Of a stretch of DNA of 32,477 bases, positions 32,477 through 32,477 are shown in pieces. Each line of letters starts with the position of its first letter. The stretch's first letter is position 1. The position numbers and the translations under genes were made by a program. The notes under the pieces were generated by a model that was given only the letters and a program-made list of their open reading frames with translations, was not told the DNA's origin and made no database searches. Origin of the DNA: Bacteroidota bacterium (lineage in GTDB: Bacteria; Bacteroidota; Bacteroidia; Bacteroidales; WCHB1-69); assembly GCA_019135895.1 (NCBI GenBank), contig JAGVVH010000215.1, positions 1 to 32,477 of the forward strand, written 5' to 3'.

Positions 32477-32477
32477 T

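Overview
The window looks like a chromosomal segment of an anaerobic member of the Bacteroidota, probably near the Bacteroidales. The DNA is AT-rich. Genes lack recognisable Shine-Dalgarno sites. At least ten genes are preceded by the Bacteroidota -7 promoter motif TAnnTTTG, most often as TATTTTTGC. Lineage-typical genes include GldF/GldG-type ABC components, a lone LptF/LptG-type permease, an EFR1-type flavodoxin-ferredoxin and a diadenylate cyclase. The [FeFe]-hydrogenase maturase HydG implies anaerobic, hydrogen-linked metabolism. No transposase, prophage, CRISPR array, rRNA or tRNA gene was recognised. Most of the window is ordinary core genome.

Layout. 1-307: non-coding lead-in with a perfect AT-rich hairpin and a promoter. 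308-4320: lipoprotein S9 peptidase, a Cys-rich four-helix membrane protein and an LptF/LptG permease. 4471-7007: gldF and gldG. 7012-9007 (minus): mlaE-mlaF-cvpA operon, convergent with gldG. 9116-14164: ComEC/Rec2-like protein, RecG helicase and EFR1 ferredoxin. 14176-16721 (minus): a HAD-family phosphatase, then an RluB-type pseudouridine synthase whose N-terminus carries about 16 copies of a nine-residue Arg/Pro repeat. 16722-17101: a divergent-promoter gap holding a GC-rich island and a palindromic repeat. 17102-18806: TM1266-type regulator and hydG. 18803-19612 (minus): diadenylate cyclase, whose stop codon overlaps that of hydG. 19739-22774: tilS, a small membrane gene and sufS, all overlapping. 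22831-24075: a U32 (TrhP-like) protein. 24137-26122: a TPR protein fused to a PrsW-type intramembrane protease. 26200-28473 (minus): a secreted DUF4838 protein with a C-terminal discoidin-like domain. 28838-32009: two aldehyde dehydrogenases, the second a PruA-type P5C dehydrogenase, ending at a strong terminator. 32063-32476 (minus): the C-terminal part of a DUF4130/TIGR03915-like protein, cut by the window edge.

How genes may work together (inference). mlaE/mlaF and lptF point to outer-membrane lipid and LPS traffic. tilS, sufS and the U32 gene cluster anticodon wobble-base modification with sulfur or Fe-S supply. TM1266 and hydG form a hydrogenase maturation pair. The two dehydrogenases probably oxidise amino-acid-derived semialdehydes. 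No convincing wholly new multi-gene system is visible. The best leads are the TPR-PrsW fusion, the Cys-rich membrane protein, the repeat element at 16873-16968 and the possibly degenerate DUF4130 gene at the right edge.
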